From positions 1 to 64,000 of the forward strand of contig JANYEC010000047.1 in assembly GCA_025363295.1 (NCBI GenBank): a stretch of DNA of 64,000 nucleotides, read 5' to 3'. The position numbers were made by a program, and so were the translations under genes. Each line of letters opens with the position of its first letter. The first letter of the stretch is position 1. Below, one piece after another: positions 44,108 to 52,563 of the stretch. The notes under the pieces are model-generated. The model saw only the letters and a program-made list of their open reading frames with translations. It had not been told where the DNA came from and ran no database searches. Source of the stretch: Akkermansiaceae bacterium (GTDB lineage Bacteria > Verrucomicrobiota > Verrucomicrobiia > Verrucomicrobiales > Akkermansiaceae).

Positions 44108-46718
44108 ATATTTTACGAATAGTGGTTATTCCTGTGGGATCAATGAGACCCGCACTGTCACGTTGAGGTTCAAACATGACATGGAATTCCTTATTGGCCC
44201 GGCCTATCAAATTTCCATTGCGATCAAGCGCCTCGCCTGCGACGACAACGCGGAATACTTTTCCTTGGAAGGAAACGAGATTGATTACTTTTTTGAAAAG
44301 CTCCTCCCGCCCGGCATCGTCCCAGGTATCTGACGGCTTGGTGGAATAGAGCATTCTGCTTCCAAAGAAAGGTTCAGTGGTGGCATCAGGAGTGGTATAA
44401 TTTCTTGCAGTAGCAGGATCTTGGCGGATGAGGTTAAGATCTGACAGTCCGCGCAATGGAGCGTAGTTGCGCGTATTGATCACACAATCGGCAAACAAGT
44501 CTCCCACGATGAATTGCTTGGGTGGATACAACAGAGGCTGCACTGGATCATCATGGAGCGACACTCCGGCAATCAAGGTTCTGAGGACTTCGCGCGGTGC
44601 GGTGTTAATATTGATTTTTCCACCAATCGGCACAGAGGCTGAAGCGACAGGGGAAACATAAAAAAGATCAATAAGCTGCGCCGCGCGTTGCCCGTCATTG
44701 TCAAACTTGCCATACTCGGGACGCCCGATGGCGAGTGTGTACCCACCTCCCGCGGAAGCGCTTGTACCGCCTGCCGTTAAATTGACATTACTGAATTGAG
44801 ATGGATCGAAAATATGACCAAGCTCGCCCACATTCTTATAGCTTCCGAAATTCGAAATAAATGCAGGTGCCATATCCGGTTGATTTGCTGGAAATGAGAG
44901 ATCTATAGGAAGTTTGGCATCACTTCCAGCGTTGGTCCCCGGAGTTGAATCGCTTCCCCGGTCAAGCCATTTACTGATTTCAACTTTATTATAGTTGTTA
45001 TTTGCAATGGCGGCTTTCACGCAGCGACCACCCCAGCTGGTGTTCGCGTCATAGTTGTTAGCAAAGATCCATGTATCGATATAATATGAAGCTCTCGGGT
45101 CTCCGACTTGTCCTATAGAAGTATCGAGAGCAGGTGATGAATTTCCTTTCCATTTTCTATTGGACGCGCCGGGATTCAAGGTGCCCTCCGTGCGTTGTAC
45201 TCCGCCGCGTGCCATATCAGCGATGACGCCATTCCACTTGAGTTGATAGTTGCTCGTCGTAGTGGCCACGAATGTTAGTTGAGAAGGTGGAAAGGCACCT
45301 GTCGGAAAATCATAGGTTTTTTCGCCAAGCATAACCACCCGAAAACCGTTAGATGGAATCGAAAAATCTTTGATGACCGGAAATGCGGCGGTGGTGAATT
45401 CCTTGGTTCCCGTGGGAGGAATAGTGATCTTATGTTTGTTTTGATTTTCAAATTCCAGATCGCCTTTGATGGAAAGTTGCGAGGGATTCCAAAATTCAAC
45501 GTAGGTGCTTACCTTAATTGTCACATTCCCCCCTGACGTCCCGGTCCACTCGTAACGATCAAAAAGTTCATTCACGAATGGATAGCTGTCCACTCCGCGA
45601 TAGCCAGTGCCTGCGCCTGCGCCTGTACCGGTGAGAGCGGTGGCAGTAGTGTCGGTATCCGCATAGTCGATGATGCTAGCTGCGAGGGTTTTGTTATAGT
45701 TTTCGGTGGACGGGAAGCCTCCCTTACGGTTATCGAATTTTGGAAGATTTCGAGTAATCTGACTGGCGATGCCCTCCACGTCTTTTGCAGCGACAGCTTT
45801 GTTCAAATCCATCGCGAGTTTTCCGGCGTCCGCGTAACCATAGCCTTGCGGTATAACAGGGATCGGAGTGACTGGTGTTTTCGCTGGAGTGGGTGAGTAC
45901 GTCAGATAAGGTTCGATTTTTTTCGAGTCATTCACTGAGAGAACCAGGCGACTGCTTGCGGCGGTGCGGAGAGTGCTTCTTTTGGCGATTAGCGAGTCTT
46001 CCGGACCTGCGGCGTCGACATCCGCAATGTTGTTGAATAATGTGAAAATGCCAAGTTCGGACGTGCTGAGCCCGAGTTCTCGTTTTTCGGACCCTGCGGT
46101 GCGACCGTCGATTCTGCCACTCAAGTCCTCCACCCACCACGAGTAGCGGATTCGGTACTCTTTGGAAGTGTAAGGAAGCTCGACCCATTTCGCACGGGGG
46201 ACATTGGTGTCAGTTTCACTGACGCGTCCTAGGATATTGATCTTATCACTGGCGGTATCCGTGACGTAGGCAGTAAGTGCAGTTTTCAAAGCGACGGTGT
46301 CAGGCGCATTGGGTTTCCCAGCGGTTGCCGTGGGAGAGGTTTCCTTGGCTCCGCTAAAGAATGGGATAATCCGCCATGTGGACTTGGTCGTGTCAAATAC
46401 GGAGCCATAAGTGAAAAATTGCTCGCGGGAAATTGGATTCGCCGCGCTAACGGTGGACTTCGGTTGGACGGGATCTTCGAGGCGAAAGACGAGGGTGTCA
46501 TCGCGGGAAGCCACTTCGGAAATCGTAGAAAGTGCGTCGGAGAGGCCGCTTTCCAGTGCGAACTCTGCACGGGTGGCATCCGAGTAGGAGCGCGCGGTTC
46601 TTCTTTCGAGGGAAAGCATGGCGATCATACCGATCATCAAGATCAGGAGGCTCACGACAGCCAAAATGGTCATCGGTAAAGCAAAGCCCCGAGGATTATC
46701 AAAAGGCTGTGGTTTCAT
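44091..46718 (-). CDS. Verru_Chthon cassette protein A (GspK-like minor pseudopilin, 875 aa)
   Basis: Large protein with a prepilin-type N-terminus: NPRG before FALPMTILAVVSLLILMIGMIAML. Position +5 after the cleavage site is Met, not Glu, as in GspK-type pseudopilins. A long extracellular region contains SLRRTARS-like, DLSGRIDGRTAG, KININTAPREVLRTLIAGV (GspK-like NINTA) and a large serine/threonine-rich inserted segment. Known only as Verru_Chthon cassette protein A in family descriptions. ATG 46,718 overlaps the stop of protein C as ATGA. It is the last of the four cassette genes and precedes two secreted-protein genes. Confidence 0.82.
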   Translation of the reverse strand: MKPQPFDNPRGFALPMTILAVVSLLILMIGMIAMLSLERRTARSYSDATRAEFALESGLSDALSTISEVASRDDTLVFRLEDPVQPKSTVSAANPISREQFFTYGSVFDTTKSTWRIIPFFSGAKETSPTATAGKPNAPDTVALKTALTAYVTDTASDKINILGRVSETDTNVPRAKWVELPYTSKEYRIRYSWWVEDLSGRIDGRTAGSEKRELGLSTSELGIFTLFNNIADVDAAGPEDSLIAKRSTLRTAASSRLVLSVNDSKKIEPYLTYSPTPAKTPVTPIPVIPQGYGYADAGKLAMDLNKAVAAKDVEGIASQITRNLPKFDNRKGGFPSTENYNKTLAASIIDYADTDTTATALTGTGAGAGTGYRGVDSYPFVNELFDRYEWTGTSGGNVTIKVSTYVEFWNPSQLSIKGDLEFENQNKHKITIPPTGTKEFTTAAFPVIKDFSIPSNGFRVVMLGEKTYDFPTGAFPPSQLTFVATTTSNYQLKWNGVIADMARGGVQRTEGTLNPGASNRKWKGNSSPALDTSIGQVGDPRASYYIDTWIFANNYDANTSWGGRCVKAAIANNNYNKVEISKWLDRGSDSTPGTNAGSDAKLPIDLSFPANQPDMAPAFISNFGSYKNVGELGHIFDPSQFSNVNLTAGGTSASAGGGYTLAIGRPEYGKFDNDGQRAAQLIDLFYVSPVASASVPIGGKININTAPREVLRTLIAGVSLHDDPVQPLLYPPKQFIVGDLFADCVINTRNYAPLRGLSDLNLIRQDPATARNYTTPDATTEPFFGSRMLYSTKPSDTWDDAGREELFKKVINLVSFQGKVFRVVVAGEALDRNGNLIGRANKEFHVMFEPQRDSAGLIDPTGITTIRKIYEKSL

Positions 46719-47446
46719 TGTGGCAGGATAAGAGTTTGGGTAAAACTGCGGACGGCCTCACGGGCCTTCTTATTGGCGGGATTGCGGATTTCACTCCAAG
46801 AGGATTCAGTTTTGAAACGGCCTGCGGAAAAATCATCGGTGATTTCAAGAGTGATTTCCAAAAGTGCGGGCGGGATTGTGCTGGTGGGCGTCCATGGTTC
46901 AGGCTGACCACTGGCGCTGTATTGCTTAGGTCTAACTTTGAAACTGAGTACATTATAAACGATGGGTTCATCTTCCTTGGGATTTCCGACGGGAATCGTA
47001 GGAGTATTGGAGGATTCGATCAGTGCTTGGGTATCCTTTGCATTTAGGGCGCGGCGAAAAAGTTTCGGTGAAACCGCACCCGCAAGGTCTGCGGTGTAGG
47101 CAACATAATACAATGAAGTCCGTAAATCGCCCTCAGTGGGGGACACTTGCTCATCATAGGATTGGGCGCGGACAAATGCAATTTTGTCTGGGTTTGTAAT
47201 GGATTCCTCCGACATAAGGGGAGTAATTGGCAGACGCGAGGAGAGATCTGCCTCGAAAAAATGGAAGAATGCACGTGATTCCGAGAGAGTATTAACGGCG
47301 CTTTGTGATGAACGATAAGTGGAGGATGACTGACTCATCAGCCCTAAAAGCAAAATCATGATAATGGACGCGATCGCCAATGACGTCAGTAGTTCAATGA
47401 GCGTGAAGCCTTGGTTTGAGGATTTATTATAATTGGCTAACATCAT
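46715..47446 (-). CDS. Verru_Chthon cassette protein C (GspJ-like pseudopilin)
   Basis: 243-residue protein with prepilin signal NQG before FTLIELLTSLAIASIIMILLLGLM and Glu at +5, followed by a soluble domain. The pattern is that of GspJ-class pseudopilins, where SSTYRSSQSAVNTLSESRAFFHFFEADL corresponds to the start of the globular domain. Starts ATGATG at 47,446 directly against the stop of protein B, and overlaps protein A at the other end. Processing by the prepilin peptidase at 9.6 kb is expected. Confidence 0.85.
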   Translation of the reverse strand: MMLANYNKSSNQGFTLIELLTSLAIASIIMILLLGLMSQSSSTYRSSQSAVNTLSESRAFFHFFEADLSSRLPITPLMSEESITNPDKIAFVRAQSYDEQVSPTEGDLRTSLYYVAYTADLAGAVSPKLFRRALNAKDTQALIESSNTPTIPVGNPKEDEPIVYNVLSFKVRPKQYSASGQPEPWTPTSTIPPALLEITLEITDDFSAGRFKTESSWSEIRNPANKKAREAVRSFTQTLILPQ

Positions 47447-47980
47447 TCAAAAAGGCTGTTGCTTGGGGGTGACCAGTGAGAACTCGCTGCTTTGCCGATT
47501 TGTCACTGGTGACTTAGCAGGGTATTGGACTTGAATATAGATACGTGAAAGTTCGGTAGTGGATGATGTGAGATTGTTAGTGATTTGGGATTTTGAATAA
47601 ATCGTGACAAGAAATTGCGCGGCCTGGGCTTTTACGCCATTTTGTAAATCACTTTTTGAACCTTCGCTGACAAACTTCGCATCCCTGTCATAAATCAACA
47701 CTGTCGGATCTTTTTCAGTTCCAATGTCCGGGAAGCGCAGAGTGAGCGATTGGGGCAGATAGGAGTAGCGGCGCGGGGTTGCCCAGAGCGCGGCGATCTG
47801 GTTCTCGATGTCTTTGGAAAGCCACGCGGCGCGGGTATCCGCTTCCGCATTTCTGCGGTCGGTGAGGCTGGCTGTGCTGGCAGCGAGAATCAGGGGAACT
47901 GCAACCGCAATGACGCCGATGGCGATCACAGTTTCCATCAAGGTCATGCCAGCCGGGCTTTTGGTATGATTACGGGGCAT
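47447..47980 (-). CDS. Verru_Chthon cassette protein B (GspI-like pseudopilin)
   Basis: 177-residue protein. The N-terminus MPRNHTKSPAG precedes MTLMETVIAIGVIAVAVPLILA, giving Glu at +5 and the MTL(L/M)E signature typical of GspI. The rest is a small soluble domain. ATG 47,980 follows the stop of protein D by 4 bp; a GTG at 48,016 is an alternative but overlaps protein D. Second gene of the D-B-C-A operon. Confidence 0.83.
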   Translation of the reverse strand: MPRNHTKSPAGMTLMETVIAIGVIAVAVPLILAASTASLTDRRNAEADTRAAWLSKDIENQIAALWATPRRYSYLPQSLTLRFPDIGTEKDPTVLIYDRDAKFVSEGSKSDLQNGVKAQAAQFLVTIYSKSQITNNLTSSTTELSRIYIQVQYPAKSPVTNRQSSEFSLVTPKQQPF

Positions 47981-47984
47981 CGTA

Positions 47985-48626
47985 TTATTTTGGGTCGAGA
48001 TTACGGGCACGCGCACTCAAGCGGTTAATGAGTAAAAGATCGAAAACGATTCCCCGCTCATTCCTCTGGGTGGGCACCACGGCATTGCTCTTGAGGAATC
48101 CTTTGCCGATAGCCAGGACGAGCTTGGCCTGCGCAACCGTGCTGGGCGGGTAGGTAATTTGCCCGTTGGGAGCGAAAACTATGTAGTAGCAGCTTAATGG
48201 GCTTTTTTGGTAGTCCGCATTGATTTTATCAGTGCCATCAAAGAGGGTTTTTTCGGAAGCTCCAGTGGTCGCTTTGTTAAGGAAGAAAATATTTTCGGGC
48301 AGTGGGGTCCAGCGCTGAAGTATTTTTTTCACTTGGTAAGGACTTGCAGAACCCGTTTGAGGCTCCACTTCCGCGATCCCGATCAGTTTACCACCTACCT
48401 TGGAATTGGAGTAGTCCGGGAACATGACCGAGGTCGGGTTTCCGGTGGCGATGGCGTGAGCGCGCGCATCCTGAAGGTGGCCGCAGAGAATATCCCGTGC
48501 CGTCTGGCGGGCGCTGTTTGCCGGGTCGCTGAGCAGTGGGATTCCCACGACTAAGAGAATGACGATGATCGTCATCACCGTTAATAACTCAACTAGGGTA
48601 AACGCCTTGTGTCTCGAATGGAGCAT
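47985..48626 (-). CDS. Verru_Chthon cassette protein D (GspH-like pseudopilin)
   Basis: 213-residue protein with prepilin signal HKA before FTLVELLTVMTIIVILLVVGIPLL and Glu at +5, then a GspH-like domain (SARQTARDILCGHLQDARAHAIATGNPTSVMF is the helix and first strands expected there). ATG 48,626 gives the short leader peptide MLHSRHKA; the open frame upstream is not used. First gene of the cassette; promoter and operator should lie in 48,627-48,884. Confidence 0.85.
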   Translation of the reverse strand: MLHSRHKAFTLVELLTVMTIIVILLVVGIPLLSDPANSARQTARDILCGHLQDARAHAIATGNPTSVMFPDYSNSKVGGKLIGIAEVEPQTGSASPYQVKKILQRWTPLPENIFFLNKATTGASEKTLFDGTDKINADYQKSPLSCYYIVFAPNGQITYPPSTVAQAKLVLAIGKGFLKSNAVVPTQRNERGIVFDLLLINRLSARARNLDPK

Positions 48627-48760
48627 TCGAGGATACAGACGAGAAGCGTTCAAGGGTGTGTTGTCACAGCGGATGGCCATTCTGATTCTAAGTTATTCAA
48701 GCAATTCAGGTGCCATGACTGAGTATTTACAAGTGATTCTCTCTAATAGTAGGAGATTCG

Positions 48761-48780
48761 TGTGTAATTTTCGTTACACA
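48761..48780. promoter_or_regulatory. Dyad TGTGTAA-N6-TTACACA upstream of the cassette
   Basis: Perfect 7-bp inverted repeat (48,761-48,767 and 48,774-48,780) in the AT-rich gap between parB and the cassette, about 135-155 bp upstream of the cassette D start. It has no T tract, so an operator is more likely than a terminator. Confidence 0.4.
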
Positions 48781-48884
48781 ATAGCATTGGTATCTTCGTT
48801 CACAAGGCGAAATGAGCCTCCGACTCACCGCTGCCCTCCCCTCCATCACCACACCGCCCGAGGGGGGATAAGCTTAGGTGACAA

Positions 48885-49787
48885 TCAATCTCCACCGGGC
48901 AGGCCGAGAAGCTCGATCAGCCGCTGCAGATCGTCATCGCCGTAATACTCGATCTCGATTTTCCCTTTTTTCGATGAATGCTGGATAGAAACATGGGTGG
49001 CGAGATGTTCGCGCAGGCGATTCGTGATCGCGCGAACATGGATATCGATTTCGCGGGCTGCAGGGGCTTTCCGCGCCTCGCCAGGCTCCACAGAATCACC
49101 GTTAAGGAGAGATTGAGTGAGTTTTTCCGTCGCCCGCACCGTGAGCTGGCGGCGGATGATCTGATCGGCGGCGAGCAACTGGGTTTCATGGTCCTTGATC
49201 GCGAGAATGGCCTTGGCATGTCCAACGGTTAGGCGCGCTTGAGCCACAAGCATTTGAATATCGAGGTGAAGGCCGAGAAGACGCATGGCATTAGCGATGC
49301 TCGCCCGAGACTTGCCGACGCGTGCTGCGATTTCGTCCTGCTTTAGAGTAAATTCCTCGGCGAGTCGGACATAACCTGCCGCTTCTTCCATCGGGTTGAG
49401 GTCCTCACGCTGAAGGTTTTCAATGAGGGCCATTTCCAAGACATCACGGTCGGACGCCTCACGCTCAATGACGGGGACGGTAGCGAGGCCAAGTTTGCTA
49501 GAAGCTCGCCAGCGCCGTTCTCCAGCGATGAGTTCAAGCTTTCCATTCACCGCGCGAACGATGAGCGGCTGGATAATTCCGTGCTGGCGGATCGATTCCA
49601 TCAGATCATCCAGAGGAGACTCCACAAACTGCGTGCGAGGTTGCAGAGGGCTGGCAACGATCATGTCGAGAGGCACATCTCGGACTCGTTTGAAATCTTC
49701 TAGAGCCACATCAGCTGAGGGTGCCGTCGAGCCAGCACTTTTTTTGATGAGTGCGCCGAGTCCTTTTCCGAGTGCCTGTTTTGCCAT
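48885..49787 (-). CDS. parB: Chromosome-partitioning protein ParB
   Basis: 300-residue ParB/Noc-family CTPase and DNA clamp loading at parS. N-terminal QALGKGLGALI, then LQPRTQFVESPLDDLMESIRQHGIIQPLIVR, the GERRWRAS CTP-binding motif, ENLQREDLNPMEEA and the helix-turn-helix KQDEIAARVGKSRASIANAMRLL. The C-terminal dimer domain ends KGKIEIEYYGDDDLQRLIELL. parA is not adjacent, and I see no parS-like 16-mer in the window, so the locus need not be the origin region. Confidence 0.93.
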   Translation of the reverse strand: MAKQALGKGLGALIKKSAGSTAPSADVALEDFKRVRDVPLDMIVASPLQPRTQFVESPLDDLMESIRQHGIIQPLIVRAVNGKLELIAGERRWRASSKLGLATVPVIEREASDRDVLEMALIENLQREDLNPMEEAAGYVRLAEEFTLKQDEIAARVGKSRASIANAMRLLGLHLDIQMLVAQARLTVGHAKAILAIKDHETQLLAADQIIRRQLTVRATEKLTQSLLNGDSVEPGEARKAPAAREIDIHVRAITNRLREHLATHVSIQHSSKKGKIEIEYYGDDDLQRLIELLGLPGGD

Positions 49788-49878
49788 GGGGGAACAGCTT
49801 TATGCAAAGCCGCTTTGAAATCCAAGCGGATTTCCGCCAAGCTTGACGAGAGGAGAGCTTGAGGGCATCCATTGCCTT

Positions 49879-50553
49879 GTGAAACCAACGTTTTTATTCC
49901 TTTCCATCGGCGTGCTTTTCTTGGCATCGGGCGATGGTTACGCCCAAAAACCCCTCGCTCCCCTGCCCCCTGTTCGCGAAGAGAAACCTGCCTCTGGAGC
50001 TGTGGCTGCCACCGCACCGCCGGAAGTCGTGGCCTCCGCAGTGGCTGCGGTCGCTAAGCTGGGAGATGAGGTGGTGCTCGGCCGCTATCAGGTGGCGGTG
50101 GATCGAATGAATCCGTTATGGAAAGAACGCACCGCGCAGCGCATGGGCGGGATGGAGGAGTTGAACAAACAACTCGCCGGAGTGGCCAAACAGATGGTCC
50201 AACAGGGAATTAGCATGATCTATTTTAAGCCACAAGGTCAGCCGCGGTCATTCGAAGTTTCACCGGGAAAGAAGGTCGAGAAAGTCAATGGTGAGGAGGT
50301 TGAAAATCTGATTTTTAACAAATGGTTAGTATTTGTGCCTACGGCTACGAAATTTCGGATCATGCGCCAAGGGGAACCCAAGCCGTTAGTGATTGATAGC
50401 ATTGGATTTCAGGTTGCCATTTCCGACAAAGGCAAAAATGATTGGACATTCATCGACGGCTCCGGCCTATCAGTGAACGATCTGCGCAGTCTTTTTGTCA
50501 CCTTACCCCAGGATTTAACATTTCCTCCATTGGAAAAACGTGAGTCTCGTTAG
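49879..50553 (+). CDS. Exported hypothetical protein, 224 aa
   Basis: GTG 49,879 gives VKPTFLFLSIGVLFLASGDGYAQ, a good signal peptide; a TTG at 49,843 is the longer alternative. The mature part has a Pro/Ala-rich linker and a helical plus beta domain (EVVLGRYQVAVDRMNPLWKERTAQRMGGMEELNKQL; WLVFVPTATKFRIM). Unknown family. Just upstream of the SET-domain gene and overlapping only its non-conserved longer frame. Confidence 0.65.
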   Translation: MKPTFLFLSIGVLFLASGDGYAQKPLAPLPPVREEKPASGAVAATAPPEVVASAVAAVAKLGDEVVLGRYQVAVDRMNPLWKERTAQRMGGMEELNKQLAGVAKQMVQQGISMIYFKPQGQPRSFEVSPGKKVEKVNGEEVENLIFNKWLVFVPTATKFRIMRQGEPKPLVIDSIGFQVAISDKGKNDWTFIDGSGLSVNDLRSLFVTLPQDLTFPPLEKRESR

Positions 50554-50563
50554 AATCACCGTC

Positions 50564-51118
50564 ATGGCATCAAAGAAGAAAATGATCCAAGAACAAGCGG
50601 TCTTGCACCGCAAGCTCGTCAACATGTGGAAACGCGGTCAGAGCCGCTACTGTGAGGTTCGTGAATCGGCGATTCATGGCCGAGGTGTTTACGCAATATG
50701 TTTTATCCCAAAGGAAACCAAGGTCATCGAATATGTCGGCGAGTTGATAGATAAAGAGGAAAGCGAACGACGTGCTCTCTCTCAACATGCCAAGTCTCTA
50801 AAAACCGGCGACGCGGCAGTCTATATTTTCACCCTAACGAAAAATTACGATATCGACGGCAACGTACCATGGAACACGGCGCGATTGATCAACCACTCGT
50901 GCAGTCCGAATTGTGAAGCTTGGATCGAAGGTCGAAAAATCTTCATTCACTCTCTTTGCGATATCAACGAAGGAGATGAGCTAACCTTCGATTATGGATT
51001 TGATGTGGATTGTTTCGAAGATCATCCGTGCCTCTGCGGTAGGGAGGGCTGCATCGGATACATCGTGGGGCGGAGCCAGTGGCAGGAGCTCGAGCAGCGA
51101 GTGAAAGCAAAGGTATAA
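50564..51118 (+). CDS. SET-domain protein lysine methyltransferase with post-SET motif
   Basis: 184-residue protein consisting of a complete SET domain: SAIHGRGVYA (N-SET), VIEYVGELI, RLINHSCSPNC (SAM and active-site loop), ELTFDYG (catalytic Tyr) and a cysteine-rich post-SET tail CLCGREGCIGYI. These enzymes methylate lysines; bacterial targets are mostly unknown, with ribosomal or DNA-binding proteins proposed for some. ATG 50,564 is preferred over the GTG at 50,540, which overlaps the previous gene. Next to a DNA-repair alkyltransferase domain gene. Confidence 0.88.
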   Translation: MASKKKMIQEQAVLHRKLVNMWKRGQSRYCEVRESAIHGRGVYAICFIPKETKVIEYVGELIDKEESERRALSQHAKSLKTGDAAVYIFTLTKNYDIDGNVPWNTARLINHSCSPNCEAWIEGRKIFIHSLCDINEGDELTFDYGFDVDCFEDHPCLCGREGCIGYIVGRSQWQELEQRVKAKV

Positions 51119-51134
51119 CTCAAGGAACAAAAGC

Positions 51135-51461
51135 ATGCACGAACCACGCAAACCCACCGAGTTCGAAAATGCGGTTTACGATGCCGTGCGCTTAATCCCC
51201 GCAGGAAATGTCGCGAGCTATGGGAAAATTGCCGCGCAGATTTCGCGTGGGACCGCCCGCGCGGTTGGCACGGCCCTGGCGAAAAATCCATACGCCCCGG
51301 AGGTTCCATGCCACCGCGTCGTTCGCGCTGATGGCGCGCTTGGTGGATTCCATGGCGCTACGCAAGGACCCCGCATGCGAGAGAAATCTGACATGCTCCG
51401 CCGTGAGGGAGTGCCCTTTGGATTGACCGAAAAAGTCGATCCCTCTGCCTTCATGGCTTAA
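51135..51461 (+). CDS. Stand-alone alkylguanine-DNA alkyltransferase domain (Ogt/ATL-like)
   Basis: 108-residue protein equal to the C-terminal DNA-binding domain of MGMT/Ogt. It has the helix-turn-helix with Arg finger (GNVASYGKIAAQISRGTARAVGTAL) and the active-site PCHRVV with its Cys, then GGFHGA. Full Ogt proteins also have an N-terminal alpha/beta domain, missing here; the length matches ATL proteins, but these carry Trp instead of the active Cys. So it could still be a suicide repair enzyme. Starts at ATG 51,135, 16 bp after the SET gene. Confidence 0.85.
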   Translation: MHEPRKPTEFENAVYDAVRLIPAGNVASYGKIAAQISRGTARAVGTALAKNPYAPEVPCHRVVRADGALGGFHGATQGPRMREKSDMLRREGVPFGLTEKVDPSAFMA

Positions 51462-51468
51462 GTTAGGC

Positions 51469-51789
51469 TCAACCTTGCATCAATCTAACACCCCACCAGA
51501 TTAGAGATCCTGTCGCGGCGAGCAGAAGGATCAACAAAGTCATACTCTTCGCTTGGATCCTCTGCATGTTATTGATCTCGCCGCGTGATACCAATTGTTC
51601 GTGCTGGCGCCGTAATTCCCGCTCACGAATCTCTGGGAGAGGCGGCATTGTGCATTCCCGATCCTTGAGTTCCTGGGCGAGACGCTTCGGGATTTCCGCA
51701 AACTCTTTTTCGAGCAAGCGGAGTTTTTGCTCGGCCTGTCGCATTTCATGCAACTGCAAATCTTCTTCAAAAACGGTGCTGCGATTCAT
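51469..51789 (-). CDS. Tail-anchored coiled-coil protein, 106 aa
   Basis: Almost entirely helical: a charged heptad-patterned coil over residues 1-70 (LQLHEMRQAEQKLRLLEKEFAEIPKRLAQELKDRE) and a C-terminal transmembrane helix (MTLLILLLAATGSLIWWGVRL). No signal peptide, so it is tail-anchored with the coil in the cytoplasm. Not recognised. Lies 14 bp after a second protein of similar layout on the same strand. Confidence 0.6.
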   Translation of the reverse strand: MNRSTVFEEDLQLHEMRQAEQKLRLLEKEFAEIPKRLAQELKDRECTMPPLPEIRERELRRQHEQLVSRGEINNMQRIQAKSMTLLILLLAATGSLIWWGVRLMQG

Positions 51790-51803
51790 GATAGTGAAGG
51801 CTT

Positions 51804-52433
51804 CTATTTGAGAAGATAAATAACAATTGCCGCACCGCCCAATGCTAACAGGGGCAGATTGAAAGCAAAACCATTACGAAGGTTGACCATGAATTCCGAA
51901 CTCTCCGAGCGTCGGTTTTTCGCCCTTCCACGTTTTGAGGTTCTGCCGAAAATGGCCCCGCTGCGGTTTCCTTCAAAATGGGCGGCAGCTTGGTCATACT
52001 CGTCACCTGCGATGTCGATCACCATTGAGGCGCGGTCTAGCTTTTCTGATAGATCATCGCGTGTCCAACTTTCAGGATTGAATTTCTGGATCTTATCTAA
52101 ATGCGCCGCAAAGCAAACCCGGCATTGTTCCAGATCCTCTGACTCCTGCTTCATTTCGTATAGCTCCCGATCAATCAGAGTAAGCGAAGACGTGAGTTTT
52201 TCCGTGAACTCAGCCTGTTGGGAAAGCAACGTGCGTTTGCGGTTCGTGAGTTCTTCTAGCTCGGTTTTTTTCCGTTCTAACTCCTCCCGTTGGAGTTGGA
52301 TTCGGTTCAGCTCTTCCTGCGCATCCTTGAGCTTCCGATCATAATCCTCGTCGCGATGGACTCGACCGGCCGGCATTTCCAATTGCGTCGAGCGGATTTT
52401 GATATGATGTGTATGTTCGCTAGGAGCTGCCAT
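51804..52433 (-). CDS. Tail-anchored coiled-coil protein, 209 aa
   Basis: Long cytoplasmic coiled coil (about residues 25-110; LKDAQEELNRIQLQREELERKKTELEELTNRKRTLL) with an acidic-basic central region containing EQCRVCFAAHLDKI (two Cys), a basic patch (GRTSKRGRAKNRRSE) and a C-terminal transmembrane helix (LALGGAAIVIYLLK). ATG 52,433 is used. Unrecognised. Same layout and operon as the 106-residue protein, suggesting heteromeric assembly at the membrane. Confidence 0.6.
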   Translation of the reverse strand: MAAPSEHTHHIKIRSTQLEMPAGRVHRDEDYDRKLKDAQEELNRIQLQREELERKKTELEELTNRKRTLLSQQAEFTEKLTSSLTLIDRELYEMKQESEDLEQCRVCFAAHLDKIQKFNPESWTRDDLSEKLDRASMVIDIAGDEYDQAAAHFEGNRSGAIFGRTSKRGRAKNRRSESSEFMVNLRNGFAFNLPLLALGGAAIVIYLLK

Positions 52434-52563
52434 GAGTGAAATAGGGTGAAGAACTTCCCCTTTCCTACACAATTCCGTCCCATTCAGCTAGCGAAATATT
52501 TCGGATCTCTTGACAAATCCACACGCTGTGCATTTGACCAGTATTCTAGCAAGTTTCTAACAA

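Noticed and set aside
48885..49787. Replication origin around parB
   Set aside because: No parS-like palindrome, no DnaA-box cluster and no parA, dnaA or gyr genes nearby.
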